A DNA stretch of 14,126 nucleotides from CAKQOE01 sp963627215. Lineage in GTDB: Bacteria > Bacillota > Clostridia > Peptostreptococcales > Anaerovoracaceae. Location of the stretch: assembly GCA_963627215.1 (NCBI GenBank), contig CAVGAH010000052.1:1-14126 (forward strand), read 5' to 3'. The position numbers and the translations under genes are program-made. The notes below the pieces were generated by a model, which worked only from the letters and a program-made list of their open reading frames with translations, was not told the DNA's origin and ran no database searches. Position 1 is the stretch's first letter; each line of letters begins with the position of its first letter. Shown here piece after piece: positions 7,056 to 13,911 of the stretch.

Positions 7056-7286
7056 GTGGTACAATTAGTTGAGGCTATCGCGAAGTCGCTTGTTGACGAT
7101 CCTGCAAGTGTAGTTGTAACATCTGAAGAGACTAAGCAGGCGATTACAATATCACTCAGGGTTGCGCCGGATGATATGGGGAAAGTGATCGGAAAGCAGG
7201 GAAAGATAGCCCGTGCTCTCAGAACCGTAGTTCGCGCTGCGGCGACTAAGGAAAAGAAAAAAGTAACTGTTGAGATCGTACAGTAA
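7056..7286 (+). CDS. khpA: KH-domain RNA-binding protein KhpA (YlqC family)
   Basis: This encodes 76 residues, starting most likely at GTG 7056. GAGGGTGG at 7043-7050 acts as the ribosome binding site and the protein then starts MVQLVEAIAKSLVDDP, matching the family. The alternative GTG at 7047 would overlap that site. It is a single small KH domain with DDMGKVIGKQGKIARALR, containing the GKQG loop that grips RNA, followed by TVVRAAATKE. KhpA partners with KhpB/Jag, binds sRNAs and mRNAs, and in streptococci links to cell division and envelope synthesis. It is 18 bases downstream of rpsP and co-transcribed. Confidence 0.93.
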   Translation: MVQLVEAIAKSLVDDPASVVVTSEETKQAITISLRVAPDDMGKVIGKQGKIARALRTVVRAAATKEKKKVTVEIVQ

Positions 7287-7307
7287 AAGATCGATGACGC
7301 AGTAAAA

Positions 7308-7346
7308 ATCAGAAATAAAGATCAGAAATAAAGATCAAATATGAAG
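7308..7346 (+). repeat. Three tandem 13-base repeats before the khpA terminator
   Basis: ATCAGAAATAAAG occurs twice exactly (7308-7320 and 7321-7333). A third degenerate unit, ATCAAATATGAAG (7334-7346), follows, then a further ATCAGG. The units lie between the khpA stop and the terminator stem. They are non-coding. Confidence 0.8.
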
Positions 7347-7349
7347 ATC

Positions 7350-7375
7350 AGGCATCGCGCAAGCGGTGCCTTTTT
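7350..7375 (+). terminator. Intrinsic terminator of the rpsP-khpA unit
   Basis: AGGCATCGC (7350-7358) pairs with GCGGTGCC plus T (7363-7371), with one G-U pair and the stable loop GCAA. TTTTT follows at 7371-7375, then CTGTTTT. This separates ylxM-ffh-rpsP-khpA from rimM. Confidence 0.85.
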
Positions 7376-7425
7376 CTGTTTTCTGAATATAGATGTACAA
7401 ATCAGGAGAATATACAGCATTTTTG

Positions 7426-7452
7426 TGGTATAATCCTTTTTTATGATATAAT
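7426..7452 (+). promoter_or_regulatory. Two tandem TG-extended -10 boxes upstream of rimM
   Basis: TGGTATAAT (7426-7434) and TGATATAAT (7444-7452) each contain a perfect TATAAT with a TG at the extended position, 18 bases apart. No good -35 is visible for the first; TTGTGG at 7423-7428 could serve the second with an 18-base spacer. They follow the khpA terminator, so one or both probably start the long rimM operon. The leader to rimM is about 70 bases and carries two GGCCGC words (near 7468 and 7490) that can pair over about five bases. Confidence 0.7.
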
Positions 7453-7526
7453 TCATTTAGTATCATCGGCCGCGATAAAAGAAATCCAGAGGCCGCAAAG
7501 CATGTGAACAGATAAAGAGGTATGAT

Positions 7527-8048
7527 ATGAAAAACGACCGCATAAAAGTAGGAAAGATAACAACGGCAGTCGGCATAAAGGGTGAGGTAAAGGTATACCC
7601 GTACACTGACGACCCTGAGCGCTTCGAAGAGCTCGAGTCGGTATATGCAGGCGATGACGTTATGGATATAGATATGGTAAGATATCAGAAGAACCTTGTA
7701 ATACTCAAATTCAAGGGCGTGGACGACAGGAACGCCGCTGAAGCGCTCCGCGACAGATATCTGACGATAGACAGGAGCGAGCTGCGCGAGCTCGACGAGG
7801 ACGAGTATTTTATATTTGACCTGATAGGCCTTGAGGCAGTAGACCGGGAGGGAAATCATATAGGCGTTGTGAGCGACGTTATACAGAATACGGCGCAGGA
7901 TCTCTACGAGATAAAGAAGGACGACGGCTCAAAATATCTTGTCCCGGCTGTTTATGAAATAGTTACTGATATAGATATAAACAGTGGTATAATGAAAATT
8001 GCCCCTATAGACGGGCTTTTCGGCGACCCTGAGGAGGTCAGGGACTAG
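7527..8048 (+). CDS. rimM: 16S rRNA processing/ribosome maturation factor RimM
   Basis: This encodes 173 residues from ATG 7527, with AAAGAGG at 7514-7520. RimM binds S19 and the 30S head and assists late small-subunit assembly. The N-terminal RimM barrel (residues 5-85) begins KVGKITTAVGIKGEVKVYP, the family signature. The C-terminal PRC-barrel (about 95-168) carries LIGLEAVDREGNHIG, YLVPAV and IDGLFGD. Length is typical. It lies directly before trmD, the near-universal order. The last codons GAGGAGG serve as the ribosome binding site for trmD, and the stop TAG touches the trmD ATG. Confidence 0.97.
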   Translation: MKNDRIKVGKITTAVGIKGEVKVYPYTDDPERFEELESVYAGDDVMDIDMVRYQKNLVILKFKGVDDRNAAEALRDRYLTIDRSELRELDEDEYFIFDLIGLEAVDREGNHIGVVSDVIQNTAQDLYEIKKDDGSKYLVPAVYEIVTDIDINSGIMKIAPIDGLFGDPEEVRD

Positions 8049-8831
8049 ATGAATATAGATATCCTGACATTATTTCCTGAAATGTTTGCGCCGGTGCTCG
8101 GAGCGAGCATGCTTGGGCGCGCGTCTGAAAAGGGGATATTGAATATAAACGCAGTAAATATCCGCGACTTTTCGACCAATAAGCACAGGAAAACGGACGA
8201 TACGCCGTTTGGCGGCGGCGCCGGAATGGTCATGATGGCGCAGCCGATATTTGACGCGCTCAGGTCTGTCGGCGCAGAAAATAAGCGCATTATCTACATG
8301 TCTCCGCGCGGCCGCAGGCTCGACGGCGAACTGGCACGCTCACTTGCTCAGGAAGAAGACCTCGTATTTCTGTGCGGGCATTACGAGGGCATAGATGAGC
8401 GCATAATAGACTACTGGCATCCTGAGGAAGTATCGATAGGCGATTACATCCTGACGGGCGGCGAGCTCGCAGCTATGGTAGTGATAGACGCGACAGCGCG
8501 CCTTATCCCCGAGGTGCTCGGCAATAATGATTCTATAATGGAAGAATCTGTATATTCGGGTCTCATAGAGTATCCGCAGTACACTAAACCGCGCGAGTAC
8601 GAGGGAATGGGCGTTCCTGAGGTCCTGCTTTCCGGAAATCACAAGGCGATAGCGCAGTGGCAGCTTGAAAAGGGCTGTGAGATAACTAAGGAGCGCAGAC
8701 CGGACCTCTGGGAAGCGTATATCAGTGATGAAGCGCGTATGGCACAGTTCTCGAAGCAGGAAAGAAAAATAATCGAAGGAGTACGTTTGGCAGGAGGCAG
8801 GTGTGGCAGAGATAACAGACATAACAGATAA
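8049..8831 (+). CDS. trmD: tRNA (guanine-N1)-methyltransferase TrmD
   Basis: This encodes 260 residues from ATG 8049, immediately after the rimM stop. TrmD uses S-adenosylmethionine to methylate G37 next to the anticodon in tRNAs reading CNN-type codons, which prevents +1 frameshifts. The sequence shows MNIDILTLFPEMF, DDTPFGGGAGMV (50-61), CGHYEGIDERI (109-119) and the trefoil-knot cofactor loop SIGDYILTGGELAAMV (129-144), followed by RLIPEVLG. The normal C-terminal domain follows. The final roughly 15 residues (RLAGGRCGRDNRHNR) look unlike TrmD and are encoded in the overlap with the next gene, whose AGGAGG lies inside trmD. Coupled translation is likely. Confidence 0.97.
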   Translation: MNIDILTLFPEMFAPVLGASMLGRASEKGILNINAVNIRDFSTNKHRKTDDTPFGGGAGMVMMAQPIFDALRSVGAENKRIIYMSPRGRRLDGELARSLAQEEDLVFLCGHYEGIDERIIDYWHPEEVSIGDYILTGGELAAMVVIDATARLIPEVLGNNDSIMEESVYSGLIEYPQYTKPREYEGMGVPEVLLSGNHKAIAQWQLEKGCEITKERRPDLWEAYISDEARMAQFSKQERKIIEGVRLAGGRCGRDNRHNR

Positions 8832-10158
8832 AAAGACCGGAAATGGACAGCGTTCCGGCAAAAAGAAAAAAAAGAATAACAGGCGCCTGATAATACCGTT
8901 ATATATAATAACAGTAATAATTTTGATAGTCCTCGTGTATGCGTTCCCAACGATATCCGGAGCGCTTTCCGAGACTATGACGGTCGAGTACGGAACGCTT
9001 GATGATTCATATGATGTAACATGCTATATAGTTCGTGATGAGACTGTATACTATTCCGATACTGACGGAAGCGTTGCGTATCACTTTGCCGAGGGTGACG
9101 GAGTTCGAGCAAACACGCAGGTCGTTACTCTTACGGCAGGCGACGGGGCTTCAGAAAAGGATTACAGCGCGTATAACAAACGCGCCAACAGTGTAAAGGA
9201 TGTGTCAGCCGTGCTTTCACCGCAGGACAGGCTCGATTTGATAAAATCAGAGCTGCGCCAGAAGGCTGATGAAGCGACAGCAGATGAAAATACAGAAGAA
9301 GCAGACCGCATAAATAAATACCTGTCTGCTGTAGGAAATCTGTCGGACGATGGTACAGCTGCTGATAACAGCGCCGATGACAGCGTTCCTGACGATCCGT
9401 TTGGAGTAAAGGACGGAGATACGGCAAAGGCATCAGGCACGCTCAGCTACATGATAGACGGCTATGAATCGGTGCTGAACCCTTATACCATTGGTCTGCT
9501 TGATAAGGATAAGCTCGAGTCGCTTAATTACGATTCATATAACGCAAACACAGGCAAGACATGCAAGGGAGAACCTCTTTTCAAGGTAGTTGACAGATAC
9601 AGATGGTATGCCGTTACATGGGTAGATGCATCAGCGCTCGGCTCGTTTTCGGAGGAAACATCAGTAGATCTTAAGCTTCCGAAGGGCAGCGTTCAGGGTA
9701 AGGTCAGCAAGCTTTACGATAATGGTGACGAGATAATGGTAGTTATGGAATTTAAGTGCTATTATGAGGATCTCGCGTCTATAAGAAAAATAAAGACAAG
9801 TATAACAGCGTCAGACCATAACGGCCTTCTGATAGACAGCTCTTTCATAGTTACGAAGGACGGACAGCCGGGCGTATACGTAGTAGGCGTTTCCGGCAAG
9901 ACGAGCTTTACACCTGTAAAGATCCTGAATTCTGACGGTCAGTATACGATAGTTGCTGCTAACTACTATTACGAGCAGTCAGATGAAGGCTCAAAGCAGG
10001 TGGAAACAGTCAGCCCTTACGATGAGATAAAGAAGATATCGCAGGAGGATACCGAAAAGGCAGCCAAAAAGGAAGCCGATCAGCAAAGCTCAGACAGTAA
10101 GAGCAGCAGCGGAGATACCGGAGGCAGTGCGGACAATAGCAGTAAGGCAGGTAAATAA
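8803..10158 (+). CDS. Membrane-anchored HlyD-like (membrane-fusion-type) protein of unknown role
   Basis: This encodes 451 residues starting at GTG 8803, with AGGAGG at 8792-8797 inside trmD; the two genes overlap by 29 bases. A basic cytoplasmic head (KKKKKNNRR, residues 20-28) precedes a single membrane helix at about 29-52, then an extracytoplasmic domain. VTCYIVRDETVYYSDTDGSV and AEGDGVRANTQVVTL look like the first half of a barrel-sandwich (biotinyl-lipoyl) fold. A helical, acidic insertion (about 135-235) is followed by a second beta-rich half (about 258-390), and the tail is S/D/G/K-rich low complexity. Similar 'HlyD family' proteins are known next to ylmE-sepF in Clostridia, which supports an envelope or division role. 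No partner transporter is nearby, so an efflux function is doubtful. It is cotranscribed with trmD and ylmE. Confidence 0.8.
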   Translation: MAEITDITDKKTGNGQRSGKKKKKNNRRLIIPLYIITVIILIVLVYAFPTISGALSETMTVEYGTLDDSYDVTCYIVRDETVYYSDTDGSVAYHFAEGDGVRANTQVVTLTAGDGASEKDYSAYNKRANSVKDVSAVLSPQDRLDLIKSELRQKADEATADENTEEADRINKYLSAVGNLSDDGTAADNSADDSVPDDPFGVKDGDTAKASGTLSYMIDGYESVLNPYTIGLLDKDKLESLNYDSYNANTGKTCKGEPLFKVVDRYRWYAVTWVDASALGSFSEETSVDLKLPKGSVQGKVSKLYDNGDEIMVVMEFKCYYEDLASIRKIKTSITASDHNGLLIDSSFIVTKDGQPGVYVVGVSGKTSFTPVKILNSDGQYTIVAANYYYEQSDEGSKQVETVSPYDEIKKISQEDTEKAAKKEADQQSSDSKSSSGDTGGSADNSSKAGK

Positions 10159-10159
10159 A

Positions 10160-10858
10160 ATGGGAAAGATAGCAGATAATATAAAAATGATAGAAGAGGA
10201 AAAGGCAGCTGCAGCGATACGCTCAGGCCGCCGTCCTGAAGATGTGCTCCTGTGCGCCGTTACAAAGAATCACACGGCTGAGGAGATGAACGAGGCGATA
10301 GATGCCGGAGTTACTGACATTGGTGAGAACCGTGTGCAGGAAATACTCGAAAAATACGAAAATGTAAAGAAAGTTCGTTGGCATATGATTGGACATTTGC
10401 AGACAAATAAGGTAAAATATATTATTGATAAGGTCTGCATGATACATTCGGTCGAATCACTGCATCTTGCAGAGGAAATAGACCGCAGAGCGGAGCAGCA
10501 CGGCATAACTATGGACATCCTCGTGGAAGTCAACGCTGCCGGTGACGAAGCAAAATTCGGCGTGGATGTCGAGAGCGCAGAAAAGCTCGTGAGTGATATC
10601 CTTGAAAACTGTCCGCATATCAGAATCAGGGGTCTTATGACTATAGCGCCTTATGCGGAGGATCCGGAAGAGGTGAGACCGTACTTCAGAGAAATGAAGC
10701 AGCTTTACGACAGGCTCGCTCAGATAAAGCACGAGCATCTTGACTTCAAGTACCTGTCTATGGGTATGTCAAACGACAGAGCCGTAGCTGTAGAGGAAGG
10801 CTCTACCGTGATACGTGTCGGCACGGCAATATTCGGCGCGAGGAATTATAACAAATAG
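10160..10858 (+). CDS. ylmE: YggS/YlmE-family pyridoxal-phosphate homeostasis protein
   Basis: This encodes 232 residues from ATG 10160, one base after the upstream stop, with only a modest AGG site, so it is probably translationally coupled. YggS/PLPBP proteins are single-domain TIM-barrel PLP carriers that buffer vitamin B6 and influence amino-acid pools; they have no established catalytic turnover. The PLP lysine is Lys36 in LLCAVTKNH. Other hallmarks are IGENRVQE, WHMIGHLQTNKVK, VNAAGDEAKFG, IRGLMTIAP, and the phosphate-binding end LSMGMSNDRAVAVEEGST followed by RVGTAIFG. Length is normal. Placement before sepF is the conserved ylm cluster order in Gram-positive bacteria. Confidence 0.96.
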   Translation: MGKIADNIKMIEEEKAAAAIRSGRRPEDVLLCAVTKNHTAEEMNEAIDAGVTDIGENRVQEILEKYENVKKVRWHMIGHLQTNKVKYIIDKVCMIHSVESLHLAEEIDRRAEQHGITMDILVEVNAAGDEAKFGVDVESAEKLVSDILENCPHIRIRGLMTIAPYAEDPEEVRPYFREMKQLYDRLAQIKHEHLDFKYLSMGMSNDRAVAVEEGSTVIRVGTAIFGARNYNK

Positions 10859-10917
10859 TATTTTATTTTATCCGTTAAAACAATTAGAACAAGTGGATTC
10901 TCAAGGGGGAAACTTGA

Positions 10918-11463
10918 ATGGCAGAAGGACTTTTAGGCAAGTTTAAAATGATGATAGGCATTGAGGACGTAGAGGAAGAAGATGATGAAGAAGAACTCAG
11001 AGTCGCAGCGCCTGTACAGACACGCTCACAGCTGACAGCTGTAAACGAGGGCAGGAGATATCCTTCAGAACCTTCGTACGAAGACAGAAGCAGTACTTTT
11101 GTACAGCCTAAGATGGAACCGCGTAACAATAAGGTGGTAAGTATGCAGAACACAGCAGCAAGACAGCAGTTCAAGCTCGTTGTGACTGAGCCGAAAAGCT
11201 TTGACGAGTGCCCGAAGCTCGTTGACAGTCTCAAGAGCAGAAAACCTGTTATAATCAATCTCGAAAAGCTCGAAACAGAGAAAGCACGCAAGATATTCGA
11301 TTTCCTGAGCGGAGCGACTTATGCGCTCAACGGAAATGTTCAGAAGGTAGCAAACAGCATATTCGTATTTGCTCCTGACAATGTTGATGTTCTTGCAAAC
11401 TCAGGCTCGGAGAGCGAAAAGAGAGAAACGTCTTCATTCGGCATGAGTCCATGGCGCAGGTAA
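10918..11463 (+). CDS. sepF: Cell division protein SepF
   Basis: This encodes 181 residues from ATG 10918, with AAGGGGGA at 10903-10910. SepF tethers FtsZ filaments to the membrane and shapes the division septum. The first 15 residues (MAEGLLGKFKMMIGI) form the amphipathic membrane-binding helix. An acidic then flexible linker (16-80) follows. The globular SepF core (about 84-160) contains FKLVVTEPKSFDECPKLVDS, KPVIINLEKLE and GNVQKVANSIFVFAP. The linker is acidic (VEEEDDEEEL) and the protein ends SSFGMSPWRR. It lies 59 bases after ylmE, without a clear promoter or terminator, and five bases before ylmG. Confidence 0.96.
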   Translation: MAEGLLGKFKMMIGIEDVEEEDDEEELRVAAPVQTRSQLTAVNEGRRYPSEPSYEDRSSTFVQPKMEPRNNKVVSMQNTAARQQFKLVVTEPKSFDECPKLVDSLKSRKPVIINLEKLETEKARKIFDFLSGATYALNGNVQKVANSIFVFAPDNVDVLANSGSESEKRETSSFGMSPWRR

Positions 11464-11468
11464 TCTGA

Positions 11469-11759
11469 ATGATAAGCTCTCTTTTAGGTTATGCCGTATA
11501 TCTTTTCTGTGATATACTGGCGACGCTTATAGTAGTCGAGGCTATCATGAGCTGGTTCGTGATGGCGATGCCTCCGACGCTCAGACGTATATACGGGTTT
11601 ATACAGTCGCTGACAGAGCCGTTCCTGAGACCGTTCAGGATGCTCCTTCAGAGATTTGCGTATTCGACAGGCGTAGATTTTTCTCCTGTTATCGCAATAC
11701 TCGTTATACAGTTCGTCGGCAGGATAATATATGTACTTCTGAGCGGGTTCAGATTTTAA
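11469..11759 (+). CDS. ylmG: YggT/YlmG-family small membrane protein
   Basis: This encodes 96 residues starting at ATG 11469, five bases after the sepF stop, with a weak site (CGCAGG) inside the end of sepF. Two hydrophobic helices lie at about 5-32 and 70-92, flanking the family motif SLTEPFLRPFRMLL (47-60) and DFSPVIAILVIQ (70-81). The exact biochemical role of YggT/YlmG proteins is unknown. Relatives in plastids and cyanobacteria affect nucleoid distribution, and the gene travels with sepF in Gram-positive bacteria. A terminator follows. ylmH and divIVA, which often come next, are absent here. Confidence 0.93.
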   Translation: MISSLLGYAVYLFCDILATLIVVEAIMSWFVMAMPPTLRRIYGFIQSLTEPFLRPFRMLLQRFAYSTGVDFSPVIAILVIQFVGRIIYVLLSGFRF

Positions 11760-11777
11760 ATCAGAATAACGGTAATG

Positions 11778-11812
11778 AAAAGGGCTGCTTCTGTCACGGA
11801 GACAGCCCTTTT
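11778..11812 (+). terminator. Intrinsic terminator after ylmG
   Basis: AAAAGGGCTG (11778-11787) pairs with CAGCCCTTTT (11803-11812), with extra imperfect pairs inside. The terminal TTTT is part of the stem and is followed by AAATA. The A-tract upstream means it could also act on the opposite strand. Confidence 0.75.
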
Positions 11813-11817
11813 AAATA

Positions 11818-11898
11818 CCTGTGGGCGCGGTGACGCGCGGGTTTAAGGGCGCATTCGTGCACAGGCATGCTTATTTAATAAATATTTTCGGAAATATT
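11818..11898 (+). promoter_or_regulatory. Structured leader upstream of lspA
   Basis: CCTGTG (11818-11823) can pair with CACAGG (11860-11865). Inside lies the perfect hairpin GCGCG-GTGA-CGCGC (11825-11838; loop includes 11830-11833). An A/U hairpin, AATATTT-TCGG-AAATATT (11881-11898), with a UUCGG-like loop ends two bases before the lspA ribosome binding site (11900-11907). No convincing -35/-10 pair is seen. Whether this is a regulatory leader is inference. Confidence 0.4.
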
Positions 11899-11916
11899 GA
11901 GGAAGGAAATATCAGG

Positions 11917-12435
11917 ATGCAGTACATCATTATTACAGTACTTATAGTCGTTGCGGATCAGGCGCTGAAGCTGCTCGTTGTCGATAAGATCGGCATGCTG
12001 AATCAAATACCTGTTATAGACGGCTTTTTCTATATACACGTCATACCAAACGACGGCATAGCGATGGGTATGCTGGCGAACCATCAGGGGATAGTTATAG
12101 CGGTAACGGCGCTCATAATGGCACTGCTTGCTGTTTATATATTTATAAAGCGCAGGACTGAAAAGCCGCTGCTGCTTTATACGCTGTCAGCTGTGGTCGC
12201 CGGTGGCGTCGGAAATATAATAGACCGCATACGTCTTGATTACGTTGTGGATTACCTTGATTTCAGGGTGTGGCCGTATATATTCAACTTTGCGGACATA
12301 TGCATAGTTGTCGGCTGCTTCATGCTCATACTCCTTGTGTTTATGGATGCGAGGAAAGAGGGAGGCGGAGATGATGTGAAGGAAGCCGGCATAAAGATAG
12401 CCGTAGAGAAGATAGAAGATAAGGAGAAGCGCTGA
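11917..12435 (+). CDS. lspA: Lipoprotein signal peptidase LspA
   Basis: This encodes 172 residues from ATG 11917. AGGAAGGA at 11900-11907 and the immediate membrane helix decide this start; the longer upstream frame runs through hairpins. LspA is the aspartyl peptidase that cuts prolipoproteins before the lipidated cysteine. Four membrane helices are visible. Conserved blocks are ADQALK (13-18), NDGIAMGM (45-52; usually N.G.AF), GGVGNIIDR (96-104), VVDYLDF (110-116) with catalytic Asp112, and FNFAD (123-127) with catalytic Asp127. VVDY replaces the common VVDF. An extra charged tail of about 25 residues (from 145) follows the last helix. Its stop overlaps the next start by one base (TGATG). 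Confidence 0.95.
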   Translation: MQYIIITVLIVVADQALKLLVVDKIGMLNQIPVIDGFFYIHVIPNDGIAMGMLANHQGIVIAVTALIMALLAVYIFIKRRTEKPLLLYTLSAVVAGGVGNIIDRIRLDYVVDYLDFRVWPYIFNFADICIVVGCFMLILLVFMDARKEGGGDDVKEAGIKIAVEKIEDKEKR

Positions 12436-13376
12436 TGGGCGAGATATTTTACCTTGAGGCCGGTGAGGATAACGCGGGCGAGCGTGTAGACGCGTTCCTG
12501 GCGTCAAAGCTGCAGGACGTAACGCGCAGCAGGATGCAGAAGCTCATAGAAGCAGGAAATGTAGTCGTCGAAGGACGCAATGAATTGGCAAAAAATTACA
12601 AGCTGCGCTCCGGGGACCGTCTGACGGTCGAGCTGCCGGAGCCGGAAACGCTTGACGTACTGCCTGAGGATATTCCTCTGGATATAGTGTATGAGGACGA
12701 GCATCTGCTCGTTGTGAACAAGCCTGCAGGCACGGTAGTTCATCCGGCTGTGGGAAATTATACGGGAACGCTTGTAAATGCAGTGATGTTCCATTGCGGC
12801 GATCAGCTTTCTTCTATAAACGGCGTGGTGAGGCCGGGCATAGTTCACCGCATAGACAAGGATACCAGCGGGCTGCTTGTGATAGCAAAGACTGACGCGG
12901 CGCACAAAGGGCTCGCGGAACAGTTTGCCGTACACAGCATAAAGCGTGCTTACAGGGCTGTCGTTTATAATAATATAAAAGAGGACGATGGGCGCGTCGA
13001 CGCGCCGATAGGACGCAATCCAAAGGACCGCCTGAAAATGGCTGTAGTCAGCGCTGACAAGGGAAGACGCGCTGTTACAAATTACCATGTGCTCGAACGC
13101 TCAGGAAAATTCACGTATGTAGAGTGCCGCCTTGAGACTGGACGCACGCATCAGATACGTGTACATATGGCGTATATAGGACACCCGCTGCTGGGCGACC
13201 CGCTTTACGGGCCTCGCAAGGGCATGACAGGTGTTACCGGCCAGGTGCTTCACGCGAAGGAGCTGGGATTCGTACATCCTATAACTGGCGAATATATGGA
13301 ATTTGACTCCGAGCTGCCGCCTGAGTTTGAAAAGGCGCTGAAAAAGGCCGGATTTCATGCTGAGGCCGCAGAATAG
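12435..13376 (+). CDS. rluD: RluA-family 23S rRNA pseudouridine synthase (RluD-like) with S4 domain
   Basis: This encodes 313 residues from ATG 12435, with AAGGAG at 12421-12426 inside lspA. It isomerises uridines to pseudouridine in rRNA. An S4 RNA-binding domain covers about residues 14-65 (ERVDAFLASKLQDVTRSRMQ, then a VVVEG strand). The catalytic domain has VVNKPAGTVVHP (93-104), the motif II core GIVHRIDKDTSGLLVIAKT with catalytic Asp141, and GRTHQIRVHMAYIGHPLLGD followed by PLYG. Length fits RluC/RluD. Position after lspA is conserved in Bacillota (ylyB in Bacillus). The exact rRNA target cannot be read from sequence, so the symbol is by likeness. It ends with tandem stops TAG TAA. Confidence 0.92.
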   Translation: MGEIFYLEAGEDNAGERVDAFLASKLQDVTRSRMQKLIEAGNVVVEGRNELAKNYKLRSGDRLTVELPEPETLDVLPEDIPLDIVYEDEHLLVVNKPAGTVVHPAVGNYTGTLVNAVMFHCGDQLSSINGVVRPGIVHRIDKDTSGLLVIAKTDAAHKGLAEQFAVHSIKRAYRAVVYNNIKEDDGRVDAPIGRNPKDRLKMAVVSADKGRRAVTNYHVLERSGKFTYVECRLETGRTHQIRVHMAYIGHPLLGDPLYGPRKGMTGVTGQVLHAKELGFVHPITGEYMEFDSELPPEFEKALKKAGFHAEAAE

Positions 13377-13392
13377 TAAGCAGTAAAAAATA

Positions 13393-13439
13393 AGCGCCGG
13401 ATACGGGAAGATCGCTTCCTGTATCCGGCGCTGCGTTTT
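13393..13439 (+). terminator. Bidirectional terminator between convergent genes
   Basis: AGCGCCGGATACGGGAAG (13393-13410) pairs with its complement at 13415-13432: 18 pairs with one G-U and the loop ATCG. On the plus strand GCGTTTTATT follows (13433-13442), ending rluD. On the minus strand TATTTTTTACT follows, so it can also end transcription from the convergent minus-strand gene. Confidence 0.9.
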
Positions 13440-13620
13440 ATTAAAAAATGTTTATGTTATGATATTATTTTATTTTGTAATTAACGTATTTTAGTACACT
13501 TTACCGCCTGATAATATGAATAATGATCTATCGTATTTTGAATATCTGAGAATGTGCAAGTAGTAAGTATGACCGGTTCAGACAGAAATCTGGCCTGCCG
13601 GCTTATGTGATCGATGGATA
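13440..13620. other. AT-rich spacer with no recognisable gene
   Basis: This lies between the bidirectional terminator and the end of the minus-strand gene. No ribosome binding site with an open frame, hairpin with U tract, or known RNA was recognised. The longer minus-strand frame that crosses it (13481-13777) has no family resemblance and overlaps the better-supported small gene. Confidence 0.5.
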
Positions 13621-13833
13621 TCAGCCTGCGTAAGCTGCCTGAGCTTCTGCTGCAGCGGCTATATCTGTCATGCCATCTGACGGCATAGCGTATATATGGC
13701 CTATGCACGATGCGCAAACGCACTGACCGTGAAATATCCTGCCCGATTCCTTTATATCCTTTCCGCAAAGCACGCATGCGTTCTTTACATAGATAGTGCT
13801 AACGGCTCTTGTTTTTCTGGAATTATTTGCCAT
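13621..13833 (-). CDS. Small two-CxxC zinc-ribbon-like protein, possibly Gin-type
   Basis: This encodes 70 residues on the minus strand. I choose the second ATG (13831-13833) because GAGG lies six bases upstream of it; the first ATG two codons earlier is too close. The N-terminus is basic (MANNSRKTRAVSTIYVKN). The core has CVLC at residues 19-22, then GKDIKESGRIFHGQ, CVC and CASC. The two CxxC pairs are about 16 residues apart, suggesting a zinc knuckle. Spacing and flavour (CxxC-GK...G...CxxC near the N-terminus of a 60-70 residue protein) resemble the anti-sigma-G factor Gin of spore formers, but this is tentative. The C-terminus is Ala-rich (AAAAEAQAAYAG). It converges on rluD and has the hairpin array upstream. 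A TATGAT -10-like box precedes it without a clear -35. Confidence 0.6.
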   Translation of the reverse strand: MANNSRKTRAVSTIYVKNACVLCGKDIKESGRIFHGQCVCASCIGHIYAMPSDGMTDIAAAAEAQAAYAG

Positions 13834-13911
13834 AATCATCCTCGTTTCCGAATCAATAAATCATAACGTAGCGCCAGATGACCCACGTATATAAGCGGCG
13901 GGGTCCATTCA

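Noticed and set aside
13481..13777. 98-codon minus-strand frame overlapping the small zinc-ribbon gene
   Set aside because: It has no ribosome binding site and Arg/Ile/Ser-rich composition, and competes with the frame that has four ordered cysteines and a good start.
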